Assembly (NCBI GenBank): GCA_014361195.1
Contig: JACIWA010000001.1
Coordinates: forward strand, 62,001-126,000
Origin: Thermoplasmatales archaeon
GTDB lineage: Archaea > Thermoplasmatota > E2 > UBA202 > JdFR-43
Length of the DNA: 64,000 nucleotides
Reading direction: 5' to 3'
A program made the position numbers and the translations under genes. The notes below the pieces were generated by a model, which had not been told where the DNA came from, did no database searches, and worked only from the letters and a program-made list of their open reading frames with translations. Of the stretch, positions 7,265 to 17,701 are shown piece by piece (positions within the stretch are counted from its first letter, which is position 1; each line of letters starts with the position of its first letter).

Positions 7265-9409
7265 ATGAAAAAATTTATATTTATTATTGGAGCTATAATT
7301 TTGCCTATTGTAATTGCCCAACCAGTGATAAATTCTGTAAGTGATTCTCCTGATCCAGTAGAAGTTCCAGGATATAATAATATCACCGCTGATATAACAG
7401 GAGCAATTTCTGCATATGTTGAAATATATTATCCAAATTCAACATTAAAAGGAAATTATTCAATGACAAATATTCCTCCAACAACCTGGTATTATAACTC
7501 AACATATGCTTATCCAGCTCCGCTTGGCACCTACACATATATAGTTAAAGCTTATGATGGAGTTGATTGGGCTGAGTCTTCATCTTATACTTTTACATTG
7601 CAGGATACAACATCTCCTTCTTCAAGTGTAGCGGTAATATCTCCTTACTGGAGGAATTCTTCCGTGCTAATAAATGCGTCTGCAACAGATAATTATGCTA
7701 TCTCAAATGTTTCCTTATGGTATAGGTACTCAACAGATAATTCTTCATGGGGAGCATGGACTTTCTTTGAAAAAGATAATTCCCCACCCTGGCAGTGGAA
7801 TTTCAATTTTCCAGATGGAGAGGGATATTATGAATTTTACTCAATAGCAAACGATACTTCCGGAAATACTGAAAGCAAAACAAATGCGGAGGCAATCGCA
7901 GGCTATGATGCTTCACTTCCTTCTTCAAGCGTCAACTCAATGGCATACTGGTATTCAACACTTCCGGTAGTAATCACAGCAACCGCAAATGATGCCCTAT
8001 CTGGAGTTAAAGAAGTTACCCTGTATTATAGGTATAGCGCAAATAATGCAAGCTGGGGAACATGGAATGTTTTTTCAACAGATAACTCTCCACCCTGGCA
8101 ATGGAATTTTAACGCTCCAAATGGAGATGGCTATTATCAATTTTATAGTATAGCAAAAGATAATGCAAATAACATCGAGACCATTCCTCCAGCAGCAGAT
8201 GCGGGAATAGGCATAGATACTCATTCTCCAACCACAACAATTAATCCATCCGGAGGCTATGTTTCACCATCCTCCCCAATAAATCTAACAGCAACAGATG
8301 CAGTATCTGGTGTGAATTCCACTTATTATCGCATATGGAACGGGAGCTGGAACCCTGCGCCTGGAAGCGGGGTGGGTAATGGGAGTAACTTTTATCTGTA
8401 TTCTGGCAACTTTACTCTTGTCACTGCTGGAACAAATTATGTTGAATTTTACAGTGATGATATAATTGGAAATGAAGAGACAATCCACAATGTTACCTTT
8501 ACAGTTGATAATGTGCCCCCTTCAATATCTGGTGTTTCAATAAATCCGCAAACGCAGGTTAGTGGTGGATATGTAAATATTTCATGCAATGTTGCAGATG
8601 TGGGGGCGGGCGTGGATAAAGTCTATGTGGTTATAATTTATCCGTGTGGCTTGGGAGAATGTAATTTTTCGATGAATTATATTGGCTGTCAGACATATTA
8701 TTTAAATCAATCATACATAACTATAGGAACATATCAATTCAGAATAGTTGCTCATGATAAGGCATGCAACTGGGCACAGAGTAGCATATATAACTTTACA
8801 ATAACAGGCCCGAATAGCCCACCAATCACATCCTGCATTCTGGATCCATCTACTCCAGATGGAGAAAACGGATGGTATCTAAGGAATGTAAATGTAACGT
8901 TAAATGCAACTGATCCAGATGGAGATGCAATTGCCTATATCAAATATAGAATAGATGGAGAGAGCTGGATAAACTATAATGGAACATTTACTATAAGTGA
9001 AGAAGGAGATCACCTATTGGAGTTTTATAGTGCGGATAACAAAGGAAACATTGAAAATATAAAAAGTGTCTATATAAAGATAGATAAGTCCAAGCCATTT
9101 GTAACTCTTGAAAGACCAATGCCTGGCTATCTCTACTTATTTGATAGAGCAATATGGCCTCTAGCAACAGGCAATACTGTTATAATTGGAAGAATAGTTG
9201 TAAGAGCAATTGCTATAGATACTCATTCATCAATTGCAAATGTATCATTTTATGTAAATGGATATTTGCAGAGCATAGATCCAGTTTATCCATATGAATG
9301 GATATGGCGTGGTTGGATTGGATATGCATATTTGCATGTTGTTGCATACAATAAAGCGGGTTTATCTGAAGAAACAGAGCCATTGATGGTTTATATGATT
9401 AGCCTGTAA
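7265..9409 (+). CDS. Large exported protein with repeated Ig-like modules
   Basis: The 714-residue protein begins with a signal peptide (FIFIIGAIILPIVIAQ). It contains several Ig/fibronectin-like modules. Two neighbouring modules share DNSPPWQWNFN and the pattern GYYEFYSIANDTSGNTE, typical of extracellular OmpL47-like and CARDB-like domains. The last about 100 residues repeat the Ig-like domain of the protein at 4547-6016, with GYLYLFDRAIWP and PYEWIWRGW. It is probably a surface or S-layer-associated protein; no enzyme motif is visible. The TrmJ gene starts directly after its stop codon. Confidence 0.65.
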   Translation: MKKFIFIIGAIILPIVIAQPVINSVSDSPDPVEVPGYNNITADITGAISAYVEIYYPNSTLKGNYSMTNIPPTTWYYNSTYAYPAPLGTYTYIVKAYDGVDWAESSSYTFTLQDTTSPSSSVAVISPYWRNSSVLINASATDNYAISNVSLWYRYSTDNSSWGAWTFFEKDNSPPWQWNFNFPDGEGYYEFYSIANDTSGNTESKTNAEAIAGYDASLPSSSVNSMAYWYSTLPVVITATANDALSGVKEVTLYYRYSANNASWGTWNVFSTDNSPPWQWNFNAPNGDGYYQFYSIAKDNANNIETIPPAADAGIGIDTHSPTTTINPSGGYVSPSSPINLTATDAVSGVNSTYYRIWNGSWNPAPGSGVGNGSNFYLYSGNFTLVTAGTNYVEFYSDDIIGNEETIHNVTFTVDNVPPSISGVSINPQTQVSGGYVNISCNVADVGAGVDKVYVVIIYPCGLGECNFSMNYIGCQTYYLNQSYITIGTYQFRIVAHDKACNWAQSSIYNFTITGPNSPPITSCILDPSTPDGENGWYLRNVNVTLNATDPDGDAIAYIKYRIDGESWINYNGTFTISEEGDHLLEFYSADNKGNIENIKSVYIKIDKSKPFVTLERPMPGYLYLFDRAIWPLATGNTVIIGRIVVRAIAIDTHSSIANVSFYVNGYLQSIDPVYPYEWIWRGWIGYAYLHVVAYNKAGLSEETEPLMVYMISL

Positions 9410-10111
9410 ATGGATTGCTTTATAATAGTTGTTGAGCCAAAATATGCGGGCAACTTAGGAGCAATTGCAAGAATAATGAAAAATTTTGGATTTAAAAAAC
9501 TAATTGTTGTTTCTCCTTCATTTGATATAGATAGCGATGATTGCAGAAAATATGCAATGCACGCTCAGGAAATAATTGATAATGCAAAAATTTCTGGAAG
9601 ATTTGAAGATGCTATAAAAGAGATGGATTATGTAGTTGGAACAACATCAAAAGAAAGCAAACACGAAAAACACCATCTCAGGAAAGCAATTGATTCAAGA
9701 GAATTTGCAAAAGAAATTTATAAGATAGAAGGCAATGTTGGAATTGTTTTTGGCAGAGAAGATTATGGTCTGTTAAATGAGGAGTTAAAAAAATGCGATT
9801 TGATAGTTAAAATTCCAACGAGCAAAGAATATCCATCTCTTAATCTTTCTCATGCAGTCAGTATATTGCTATATGAACTTTTCATTCATAAAAGAAAGCA
9901 GAGAAAAAGAATTTTGGCGGATGGAAAGGAAAAGGAAAAGCTGTATGAATTTTTCAGAATTTTATTGGAAGAAGTGGATTATCCAGAGCATAAAAAAGAG
10001 AATACAGAAATTATGTTCAGAAGAATAATGGGAAGAGCAATGCTATCAAAGTGGGAATATCATACTCTAATGGGTGTGCTTAAGAAAGCAATAAATGCGG
10101 TAAAAAAATAA
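9410..10111 (+). CDS. trmJ: TrmJ-like SPOUT RNA 2'-O-methyltransferase
   Basis: The 233-residue protein is a TrmH/SpoU-type RNA ribose methyltransferase of the TrmJ group, which in archaea methylates position 32 of tRNAs. The motif 1 region is VVEPKYAGNLGAIARIMKNF, motif 2 is IVFGREDYGLLNEEL and the knot motif 3 is YPSLNLSHAVSILLYEL. A helical C-terminal extension of about 80 residues follows, as in TrmJ. The ATG follows the upstream TAA without a gap, so it may depend on read-through transcription from the surface-protein gene. The exact tRNA target is inferred from the family. Confidence 0.8.
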   Translation: MDCFIIVVEPKYAGNLGAIARIMKNFGFKKLIVVSPSFDIDSDDCRKYAMHAQEIIDNAKISGRFEDAIKEMDYVVGTTSKESKHEKHHLRKAIDSREFAKEIYKIEGNVGIVFGREDYGLLNEELKKCDLIVKIPTSKEYPSLNLSHAVSILLYELFIHKRKQRKRILADGKEKEKLYEFFRILLEEVDYPEHKKENTEIMFRRIMGRAMLSKWEYHTLMGVLKKAINAVKK

Positions 10112-11428
10112 TTATTTTGATAACTCCTTTATGCTCTTTTTATATTCTTCAGCAATTCTTTTTGCTTCTTCCTCGCTTTTGCTCTCAACATATATTCTTA
10201 TTATTGGCTCTGTTCCAGAGGGGCGTATTAAAATCGAGTAATCTTTGCCAATTATTTTAATTCCATCAGTAAAATCCACATTTCCACTTACATTTTCCTT
10301 AATTTTCTCTATCACTTTTTCTTTTTCCCTGCATTCTACTTTTTCCTTCACTATAAAATATTTTGGCAAATTTTTAACCATATCTGATAATTTTTCGCCT
10401 TTTTCAGCCATTAATTTAATCATGAAAACGCTGGCCATGCCACCATCCCTGCAATATTGATGCTCCGGAAATATCATTCCACCATTTTCTTCTCCTCCAA
10501 AAATTGCATTTATTTCTTTCATCTTTTTTGCAACATTTCTTGCCCCTACTTTTGTGTAAAAAACACTTCCTCCCTTCATCTTTACATATTCCTCAACACA
10601 TCTTGATGTAGATACAGGAACAACAATTTTCCCCTTCTTTTTTTCAAGTTTATATCCAGCAAAAATTGCAAGGGAATAATCCCCGCCAATATATTCTCCA
10701 TTCTCCGCTATAAATATTGCCCTATCTGCATCCCCGTCATAAGCTATCCCTAAATCCGCATCAACCGCCTTAACCGCTCTAATTAAATCGCTCACGTTCT
10801 CCTTAACTGGTTCATAATTTCTCACAGGCAAACCCCTCGGCTCGCTATTTAGAGTAATTGCATCCGCAACACTCGCCACAATATAGGGCATAGCCAGACA
10901 ACCCGCCCCGTTTCCGCAATCAATAACCACTTTTAGCTTTGTTTCCTCCGCCTCCGCATTCTTGAGCACACCTTCAATATAAAAGTCTATTATGTCTAAA
11001 TTATAGATGCTACCAATTTCGTTCCAAGGTTTTTTTCTGAACTTTTCTGAGTGGGATATTTTTTCTATCTCTTCCTCAACTTCTCTCTGCAATTCTTCCC
11101 CTCTGTTATCAACTACTTTTATTCCATTATACTGGGGTGGATTATGGGAAGCGGTTATGATTACGCCTGCATCGAAATCGCTATTCTTCAAATAATATTG
11201 CAAAGCGGGCGTGGGGGCTATATTTGCATCATATACATTGCAACCAACGCTTACCAAGCCAGAAATTACTGAATTCTTTATCATCTCGCTTGATATTCTT
11301 GTGTCCATTGCAATCGCAATATCTCCTTCAAAATAGCTTCCAATTGCTTTTGCTATTTTAACCGCAAATTCGGGGGTAATTTCTTCATTTGCCACCCCTC
11401 TAATTCCATTTGTCCCAAATAATGGCAT
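10112..11428 (-). CDS. glmM: Phosphoglucosamine/phosphomannomutase
   Basis: This roughly 438-residue protein belongs to the alpha-D-phosphohexomutase family and interconverts hexose (or hexosamine) 6- and 1-phosphates for sugar-nucleotide synthesis. It has the phosphoserine loop ITASHNPPQYNGIK, the metal-binding DGDADR, the sugar-binding GEENGGM and the phosphate-binding RPSGTEPIIRIY near the C-terminus. I choose the ATG before PLFGTNGIRG, the family's usual start, because an ATAATATATT box lies about 21 nt upstream; ATG 11434 is also possible. The archaeal GlmM branch fits best, but phosphomannomutase activity cannot be excluded. Confidence 0.85.
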   Translation of the reverse strand: MPLFGTNGIRGVANEEITPEFAVKIAKAIGSYFEGDIAIAMDTRISSEMIKNSVISGLVSVGCNVYDANIAPTPALQYYLKNSDFDAGVIITASHNPPQYNGIKVVDNRGEELQREVEEEIEKISHSEKFRKKPWNEIGSIYNLDIIDFYIEGVLKNAEAEETKLKVVIDCGNGAGCLAMPYIVASVADAITLNSEPRGLPVRNYEPVKENVSDLIRAVKAVDADLGIAYDGDADRAIFIAENGEYIGGDYSLAIFAGYKLEKKKGKIVVPVSTSRCVEEYVKMKGGSVFYTKVGARNVAKKMKEINAIFGGEENGGMIFPEHQYCRDGGMASVFMIKLMAEKGEKLSDMVKNLPKYFIVKEKVECREKEKVIEKIKENVSGNVDFTDGIKIIGKDYSILIRPSGTEPIIRIYVESKSEEEAKRIAEEYKKSIKELSK

Positions 11429-11451
11429 GTTCATAAATACCAAATAATATA

Positions 11452-12588
11452 TTAAACTAATTCATAGAAAACCAGGCCGGTAAGCAATTTTGGATCAAAC
11501 CATGTCGATTTTGGAGGCATAATTTTTCCCGCATCCGCAACCACCTCTACTTCATAAATGCTTGTTGGATGAAGGTAAAAAACTAAATCATTTCCTTCCT
11601 CATCTACAAGCTTTTCATATTCTTCCCTACTCATCTTACCCCCAACAAAGAATATATTTGGATCCTTTCTCACATCTTTTATACCAAATACAGGAGTGAT
11701 AATTTTATCATGCAATATACTTACATCCAGCGAAGCCACAACATCATCTGGAATTTCTTTTGGGATAATTTTCCACCATTTTTTATTCCAGTAAATTTGT
11801 ATTTCATGTTTTTTTGGCTCCTCGATTTTATCCATTTCCTCTATTTCAAAATCTTTTTTAATTTCCTCAAGAAAATCTTTTTTTGCCTTCCTTATTACCC
11901 TATTATACGGCAAAATTCTTACTTCATCATCATTTGCTGAAAATACCATTGCATATCTTGCCTTTTCCCCTCCATATTTTTTAAAATAATACCAGCTGGC
12001 AGCCATTCTATGATGGCCATCCGCTATGTAAAGATCGAGGGGCAAAAACAATTCTTTTATTTCTTCCACCTCCTCCACCCCCCATAGCCTTTGTTCATAA
12101 CCATATTTTTCAAAAGAGGTGAGAGGATTCTCTTTCATTATTTTATCCATCATTTTTTTCAACTCTTTATTTTTCTTAAAAACAGTCCATACAAGTCCTG
12201 TTTGCACTTTCAGCTTCTCAATGATCTTCATTCTATCTTTTAAAGGCTCTTCCCTTGTTTCCTCGTGCTTCTTTATTTTCCCATTTTCATAGTCAAGCAG
12301 GGAGGCACAAATAATAAAGCCCCTCTGGGAAAATTCCTTGCTTTTTTCTTGATATAAATAGATGGATGGAGGATCTTTTAGCATATCCTTTCTAAAATTT
12401 TCATATGCCTTTCTTGCATTTTCATATTTCTCCTCTCCCTTTCCAGTAGGCAGTATTATATGAATTGCGCTTCTTGGATTCTTCCTCAGTTCAATTGCCT
12501 CCTTTTCACTTATAACATCATATGGCTTTGTACAAAATTCTTCTGGATAGGTTATTCTTAAACCCTCGAATTCTCTTATATCAACCAT
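11452..12588 (-). CDS. DUF1015 family protein
   Basis: The 378-residue protein matches the DUF1015 family. It begins with a YPEEFCTKPYDVISEKEA-type segment, has an HIILPTG strand and carries the conserved IADGHHRMAASWYYF motif in the middle. That motif resembles the ParB/sulfiredoxin-type fold, but the function is unknown. The protein is likely cytosolic, with no signal peptide. The gene lies upstream of glmM on the same strand, with a short gap that holds the glmM TATA-like box, so the two may be independent. Confidence 0.75.
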   Translation of the reverse strand: MVDIREFEGLRITYPEEFCTKPYDVISEKEAIELRKNPRSAIHIILPTGKGEEKYENARKAYENFRKDMLKDPPSIYLYQEKSKEFSQRGFIICASLLDYENGKIKKHEETREEPLKDRMKIIEKLKVQTGLVWTVFKKNKELKKMMDKIMKENPLTSFEKYGYEQRLWGVEEVEEIKELFLPLDLYIADGHHRMAASWYYFKKYGGEKARYAMVFSANDDEVRILPYNRVIRKAKKDFLEEIKKDFEIEEMDKIEEPKKHEIQIYWNKKWWKIIPKEIPDDVVASLDVSILHDKIITPVFGIKDVRKDPNIFFVGGKMSREEYEKLVDEEGNDLVFYLHPTSIYEVEVVADAGKIMPPKSTWFDPKLLTGLVFYELV

Positions 12589-12612
12589 GCATGTAATTGC
12601 ACACCCATTTTT

Positions 12613-12978
12613 TTATTTTTCTTCTATAATTGGCTTATAGAAAGAAATTTTGTCTATCGCTTCTTCTATATTCTCAACTTTTGTAATAAGATAGTAATCG
12701 ATCTTATCATCTTTAGTTACTTTGAGTATATAGCCATTCTTAGTTGAATACACAATTTCTTTTTTTATTTCTTCCTCAAATTTCTTCTCTTCTTTAACTT
12801 TTTTCTTTCTTTCAATTCCTTCATCAATCATTCTCTCAATTTCTTCAATACTCTCTTTAGCGGTTTTCTCCCATTCTTTTTCTACAGCAATATCTTCGTA
12901 TCCTTTAAAAAACTCTTCTTCCATTCTTTTCTTTTCCTCATGCTTCAAAAAGTTTTCTTCCAGTTTGAATTCAGGCAT
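12613..12978 (-). CDS. Highly charged helical hypothetical protein
   Basis: I do not recognise this 121-residue protein. It is rich in Glu and Lys, with long predicted helical runs (EEKKRMEEEFFKGYEDIAVE, ERKKKVKEEKKFEEEIKK) that could form a coiled coil. The C-terminal third is more beta-like (GYILKVTKDDKIDYYLITKV). The ATG has an AAATATTTAAATAG box about 25 nt upstream, which supports a real leaderless gene. Its neighbours give no functional clue. Confidence 0.5.
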   Translation of the reverse strand: MPEFKLEENFLKHEEKKRMEEEFFKGYEDIAVEKEWEKTAKESIEEIERMIDEGIERKKKVKEEKKFEEEIKKEIVYSTKNGYILKVTKDDKIDYYLITKVENIEEAIDKISFYKPIIEEK

Positions 12979-13050
12979 AAATTTAATTTTGTTTCTATTT
13001 AAATATTTATTGGTTAAAATTGCTGGAGAGTTCTCCTAAAATTATTCAAA

Positions 13051-13060
13051 AAATATTTAT
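13051..13060 (+). promoter_or_regulatory. TATA-like box for the MFS/Topo VI operon
   Basis: AAATATTTAT is centred about 24 nt before the ATG at 13080, consistent with leaderless transcription of the MFS-top6B-top6A-tsr3 unit. Confidence 0.5.
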
Positions 13061-13079
13061 CCAGAAAGATATATAAACT

Positions 13080-14282
13080 ATGGATTCAAAAAAATCTTTA
13101 GCAATAAAACTGATAATAATTTTTGGGATAGTCAGTTTATTCGGGGATATTATATATGAAGGAACAAGAGGGGTCACTGGCCCTTATCTAAAAATATTGG
13201 GAGCAAACGCTTTGATAGTTGGATTTATTGCGGGTTTCGGGGAATTTATGGGTTATTTATTTCGCTTATTTTCGGGTTATTTTTCTGATAAAACAGGGGC
13301 ATACTGGTTTTTTACCTTTATTGGCTATAGCATGATTGCCTTCATTCCTTTGCTATCAATAGCAAACATGTGGCAAATAGCGGGATTTTTTATAATAATG
13401 GAGAGAATTGGAAAAGCATTAAGAAGCCCAGCAAGAGATACAATTATTTCTCATTTAACAAAAAGAGTTGGCTCCGGCTTCGCATTCGGGTTGCATGAAT
13501 TACTTGATCAGATAGGAGGAGTTATTGGACCATTAATCTTTACTTTTACTTTGCTCAACAGGGAAGCTTCGGTTGGAGATTATAAAATAACATTTGCATT
13601 TATGTGGATTCCTTTCATCTTTCTTATTTTTGCGCTATTTTTTGCCTACTTTTTTTCAGGAAAAATAGAAAAAGAGGAAGAAAAGTATGTGGCTAAAAAA
13701 GGGCTTCCAAGAATTTTCCTGCTATATACAATTTTTACATTCATCACAACTTTTGGCTTTATAAGTTTTGCAATATCCGGCTATCACTTTAAAGCAAAAA
13801 ACATCTTCCAGGATTATCAAATTCCATTAATGTATGCTTTCGCGATGGCGGTGGATGGGATTGCAGCAATTTTTATAGGAAAAACATATGATAGGATGAA
13901 TAAAAAAGGCAGTGGGCTGAGATTACTTCTTGTTATTCCTTTCCTAACCTTATTTTCATCCATCCTAATTTTTTCAAATTTTAAACTTTTAATAGTAATA
14001 GGAGTAATTTTATGGGGAATTGTAATGGGAGCACACGAAACAATAATGAGGGCTGGAATATCTGATATAACGCTTGCAAATCAAAGAGGAACTGCATATG
14101 GAATATTCAATTTTTCATATGGGGTTGCTTTCTTCCTCGGCGCTTCTCTGGCGGGCTTCCTTTATGAATATTCTGTAAATGCTCTTATAATTGTAATTGT
14201 TTTAATCCAGATTTTTGCTATGATTTTCTTTCTTGCACAAATAGAAAAAGCTAAATTACAAACCTATTATTTACATAGATGA
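13080..14282 (+). CDS. MFS transporter
   Basis: This 400-residue protein has about twelve transmembrane segments and the major facilitator pattern. The loop between TM2 and TM3 ([16 protein letters not shown]) is a clear variant of the MFS motif A, and a central charged loop separates two six-helix halves. Related archaeal proteins have no assigned substrate. The last codons overlap the ATG of the Topo VI B gene (ATGA), so it is the first gene of that operon, although no functional link is known. Confidence 0.8.
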   Translation: MDSKKSLAIKLIIIFGIVSLFGDIIYEGTRGVTGPYLKILGANALIVGFIAGFGEFMGYLFRLFSGYFSDKTGAYWFFTFIGYSMIAFIPLLSIANMWQIAGFFIIMERIGKALRSPARDTIISHLTKRVGSGFAFGLHELLDQIGGVIGPLIFTFTLLNREASVGDYKITFAFMWIPFIFLIFALFFAYFFSGKIEKEEEKYVAKKGLPRIFLLYTIFTFITTFGFISFAISGYHFKAKNIFQDYQIPLMYAFAMAVDGIAAIFIGKTYDRMNKKGSGLRLLLVIPFLTLFSSILIFSNFKLLIVIGVILWGIVMGAHETIMRAGISDITLANQRGTAYGIFNFSYGVAFFLGASLAGFLYEYSVNALIIVIVLIQIFAMIFFLAQIEKAKLQTYYLHR

Positions 14283-16132
14283 GTATAGCGGAAGAGCTTG
14301 CAAAAAAGCAGAAGGAAATATCTGTTGCGGAATTCTTTGAAAGGAATAAACAGATACTTGGTTTTGATAATCTTACCAGAGCTTTAATAACATGTGTAAA
14401 GGAAGCGGTTGATAATGCTCTGGATGCCTGCGAAGAGGGAGGAATATTGCCGGATATATTAGTAGAGATAAAGGAAATAAAAGAGGATGAATATAGAATA
14501 GTTGTTGAGGATAACGGGCCTGGCATAGTTAGAAGCCAGATTCCGAATGTTTTTGCTCGCTTGCTATATGGCTCACGCTTTCATACTCTAAGGCAAGCAA
14601 GAGGACAACAAGGAATAGGGATATCTGCGGTGGTTCTTTATTCTCAACTCACTACTGGAAAGCCAGCAGTTGTCACCTCTAAAATAGGAGAAGGTTTCCC
14701 AGCCCATAAACTAGAGGTTTTTATCGATACCAAAAGAAATCTACCTAATGTAGTAAAGGAGGAGATGATTCACTGGGAGAAGAAAAGCGGTACTAGAATT
14801 GAGGTTTTTGTCAGAGGTAAATATATAAAAAATAGAAAACAAAGTGTTTATGAATATCTGAGGAGCACTGCAATTGTTGATCCCCATGCCTTTATAACCT
14901 TAATTGAGCCAGATGGAAATAAAATAGTTTTTGAAAGAGCGACAAATGAAATGCCACCTCTACCAAAAGAAATAAATCCACATCCTCACGGAATAGAGAT
15001 AGGCATGCTTCTCAGGATGTTGAAAGAGACAAACGCAAGGAAGATAAGCACTTTTCTTGCAAATGAATTTTCATCAGTGAGTATGCAGAAGGCAAAGGAA
15101 ATTTTATCAAAAGCGGGAATAAGCGAAGATGCAAGGCCAAATGAAATAACTCTTGAAGAAGCCAAGAATCTTATAGAAGCATTCAGGCAAACAAAATTTC
15201 TCCCCCCTCCAACAAACTGCCTCTCTCCAATAGGAGAAGAGTTAATAAGGAAAGGGCTGAGAAAGGAAACTCAAATGCTTTCTCCAGAATTTATAGCGGT
15301 TAATACAAGAAGCCCGAGTGTATTTTCTGGCACCCCATTCATGGTTGAAACAGGAATAGTTTATGGAGGAAACTTACCCGCTGAAGAAAGAGTGGAAATT
15401 TTAAGGTTTGCAAATAGAGTTCCATTGCTCTATCAGGAAGGTGGATGTGTTATAACTGAGGCAATAAAAAACATAGACTGGCGCAGGTACGGGCTGGAGC
15501 AAAAAGGAGGAAAAGGCCTGCCGTACGGGCCAGCCATAATTCTTGTTCATGTAGCTTCTGTAAATGTCCCATTTACTTCTGAGGCAAAAGAAGCGATAGC
15601 GAATATTGATGAAATAGAGAAAGAAATAAAATTATCCCTCCAGGAGTGTGCTAGGAAAATGAAAATTCATCTTTCAAAAAAAGAAAAGAAGAAAAGAGCT
15701 AAGGATAAATTCATTCTTGTAGCTAAAGTACTCCCTGAAATTGCAAAAAAGTCGGCTAATATGCTCAGCAAAAGCATTCCTGACGTCAGTAAAATAATAA
15801 CAAAAATAATGAATATTATATGGATTGAAGATGAAGTAATAACAAAAAATGGAAATGTGGAGAGCAGAGTTTATATAACAAATTACAAGAATAAACCATA
15901 CAGCTTCACAATTTATTTGGAGGCTCCTAAAGAAAGAATAATAAGCGTTTCTCCTCCACCTGTTGAAATAAGGGATAGGGTAGTAAAATGGGAGATAAAG
16001 GATATAAAACCCACCGAAAAAGTAGAGCTATCCCTTGCTCTTAGAGGAGATGAATTTGAAAATAATATATATGTTGGAAAAATAGATCCTATAAATGTGA
16101 TAGGAGCAGAAAAATGGGAGGGTGAAGAATGA
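14279..16132 (+). CDS. top6B: DNA topoisomerase VI subunit B
   Basis: This is the ATPase subunit of the type IIB topoisomerase, which relaxes and decatenates DNA. The 617-residue protein has a GHKL ATPase core with [15 protein letters not shown] (N box) near residue 45, VEDNGPGI and then [10 protein letters not shown] in the ATP lid. A helix-two-turn-helix region, a transducer domain and a C-terminal Ig-like domain follow, in the order expected of archaeal Top6B. ATGA overlaps at both ends couple it to the MFS gene and to top6A. Length is typical of the family. Confidence 0.95.
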   Translation: MSIAEELAKKQKEISVAEFFERNKQILGFDNLTRALITCVKEAVDNALDACEEGGILPDILVEIKEIKEDEYRIVVEDNGPGIVRSQIPNVFARLLYGSRFHTLRQARGQQGIGISAVVLYSQLTTGKPAVVTSKIGEGFPAHKLEVFIDTKRNLPNVVKEEMIHWEKKSGTRIEVFVRGKYIKNRKQSVYEYLRSTAIVDPHAFITLIEPDGNKIVFERATNEMPPLPKEINPHPHGIEIGMLLRMLKETNARKISTFLANEFSSVSMQKAKEILSKAGISEDARPNEITLEEAKNLIEAFRQTKFLPPPTNCLSPIGEELIRKGLRKETQMLSPEFIAVNTRSPSVFSGTPFMVETGIVYGGNLPAEERVEILRFANRVPLLYQEGGCVITEAIKNIDWRRYGLEQKGGKGLPYGPAIILVHVASVNVPFTSEAKEAIANIDEIEKEIKLSLQECARKMKIHLSKKEKKKRAKDKFILVAKVLPEIAKKSANMLSKSIPDVSKIITKIMNIIWIEDEVITKNGNVESRVYITNYKNKPYSFTIYLEAPKERIISVSPPPVEIRDRVVKWEIKDIKPTEKVELSLALRGDEFENNIYVGKIDPINVIGAEKWEGEE

Positions 16133-17208
16133 ATGCGCAGGAAAATCTTAAAAAAATTGTTGAAAAAATATACAATGATATGATAAATACAAAAATTCCA
16201 TCTGTTGAGTTGCCAGCAAGAATAAAATCAAATATAATATTTGATGAAAAATATAGGGTATGGAGATATGGAAATGAAAAAAGTTTGCGCTCCGCGGTTT
16301 CGCTGGCGGGGGCGGTTTCTTTGCTGAGGATGCTATATACAATAGAATTCATAAATCAGATGATTGAGCAGAGAAAAAGCTCAACTCTGAGGGAAATGTA
16401 TTACATCTCTGAGGGGTGGGGTGAAGCAAAGTTTGAGAGTCAGGATGAGTCTGATAAGCTAGCTGAAGACCTTGAAATATTAGCGAGCGCTTTAAGGGAA
16501 GACTTTAAGCTTCGTCCTGAAGAGGATGGGGCGAGCATAATTGGAGATATTGTAATAGAAGAAGTTACAAGAAAGGGAGAGAGAAAAAGAATTCATTGCC
16601 AGGATGATGTGGGTGATAGTGGCTACTCAATTCCATATAATGTGGAGAAGGATAAAATAAAATTTATTGAAACTGGAGCAAACAAGATAATAGCAATTGA
16701 GACAGGAGGTATGTTTGATCGACTTATTGAAAATGGGTTTGATGAGAGAAGCAATAGTATTTTAATTCATTTGAAAGGTCAGCCCGCAAGAAGCACAAGA
16801 AGGCTAATAAAGAGGATGAATGAAGAATTGAATTTGCCAGTAATTGTTTTTACTGATGGAGATCCATGGAGCTATAGAATATATGCATCAATAGCATATG
16901 GTGCAATAAAAACCGCCCATATATCTGAATATTTAGCAACTCCATCCGCACAATTCTTAGGAGTAACCCCATCTGATATTCTTGCTTATGATCTCCCATC
17001 TGATAAACTTACAGAAGAAGATATAAATGCTCTTAATGCAGAGCTAACTGATCCTCGCTTCCAGGATGATTTCTGGAGGGAGGAAATAAAATTGCAGTTG
17101 GAAATAAATAAAAAGTCAGAACAGCAGGCTCTGGCAAAATATGGGCTTGATTATGTAACTGATGTATATTTGCCAGAAAAAATGGCTGGGATGGGATATG
17201 AAGTATAA
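16129..17208 (+). CDS. top6A: DNA topoisomerase VI subunit A
   Basis: This is the DNA-cleaving, Spo11-like subunit of topoisomerase VI. The 359-residue protein has a winged-helix 5Y-CAP domain with the catalytic tyrosine in [10 protein letters not shown] (Y91 or Y92). A TOPRIM domain follows, with [12 protein letters not shown] and the metal-binding [11 protein letters not shown]. It overlaps top6B by the ATGA junction, and its 3' end overlaps the Tsr3 gene by 11 nt, so the three are co-translated. Length and domain order match the archaeal family. Confidence 0.95.
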   Translation: MNAQENLKKIVEKIYNDMINTKIPSVELPARIKSNIIFDEKYRVWRYGNEKSLRSAVSLAGAVSLLRMLYTIEFINQMIEQRKSSTLREMYYISEGWGEAKFESQDESDKLAEDLEILASALREDFKLRPEEDGASIIGDIVIEEVTRKGERKRIHCQDDVGDSGYSIPYNVEKDKIKFIETGANKIIAIETGGMFDRLIENGFDERSNSILIHLKGQPARSTRRLIKRMNEELNLPVIVFTDGDPWSYRIYASIAYGAIKTAHISEYLATPSAQFLGVTPSDILAYDLPSDKLTEEDINALNAELTDPRFQDDFWREEIKLQLEINKKSEQQALAKYGLDYVTDVYLPEKMAGMGYEV

Positions 17209-17701
17209 TTATAACTTATATGTTTATCATTCAAATGATGATGACCCAAAGAAATGCACCGCAAAAAAACTGGCGAGATTTGGTCTGGTAAAAATTGTTA
17301 AAAACTTAAGGAATTTGCCTGGAAATGCGATTTTACTTGATCCTTTCTCAGAAAAATCTCTATCAAAAGAAGATTCAAAATTTAAAAATATAGTTGCAAT
17401 TGATTGCTCATGGAAAAATGCGGAGCTATTTTTTTCCAGGATAAAGCACAGCGAAAGAAGAGCATTACCATACCTCATAGCGGTAAATCCTGTAAATTAT
17501 GGAAAGGTATGCATGCTGAGCACAGTAGAAGCTTTATCTGCAGTTCTTTTTATTTTTGGAGAAGAAGAGCATTCAAAAATTTTACTCAGTAAATTTAAAT
17601 GGGGATTAAATTTCCTTGAATTAAACAGAATGCCTCTCGAGGATTATAGAAAGGCGAGCAATAGCAAGGAAGTCATTGAGATGATGAACAGATATATCTA
17701 G
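17198..17701 (+). CDS. tsr3: Tsr3-like 16S rRNA aminocarboxypropyltransferase (DUF367)
   Basis: Tsr3 transfers the aminocarboxypropyl group of SAM to a conserved uridine derivative in small-subunit rRNA helix 31. The 167-residue protein has the family pattern [42 protein letters not shown] and [16 protein letters not shown], followed by [15 protein letters not shown] start at the ATG within the end of top6A because family members begin right before this LYVYH strand. The stop overlaps the extended end of the convergent lipoprotein gene by a few bases. Confidence 0.85.
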   Translation: MKYNYNLYVYHSNDDDPKKCTAKKLARFGLVKIVKNLRNLPGNAILLDPFSEKSLSKEDSKFKNIVAIDCSWKNAELFFSRIKHSERRALPYLIAVNPVNYGKVCMLSTVEALSAVLFIFGEEEHSKILLSKFKWGLNFLELNRMPLEDYRKASNSKEVIEMMNRYI

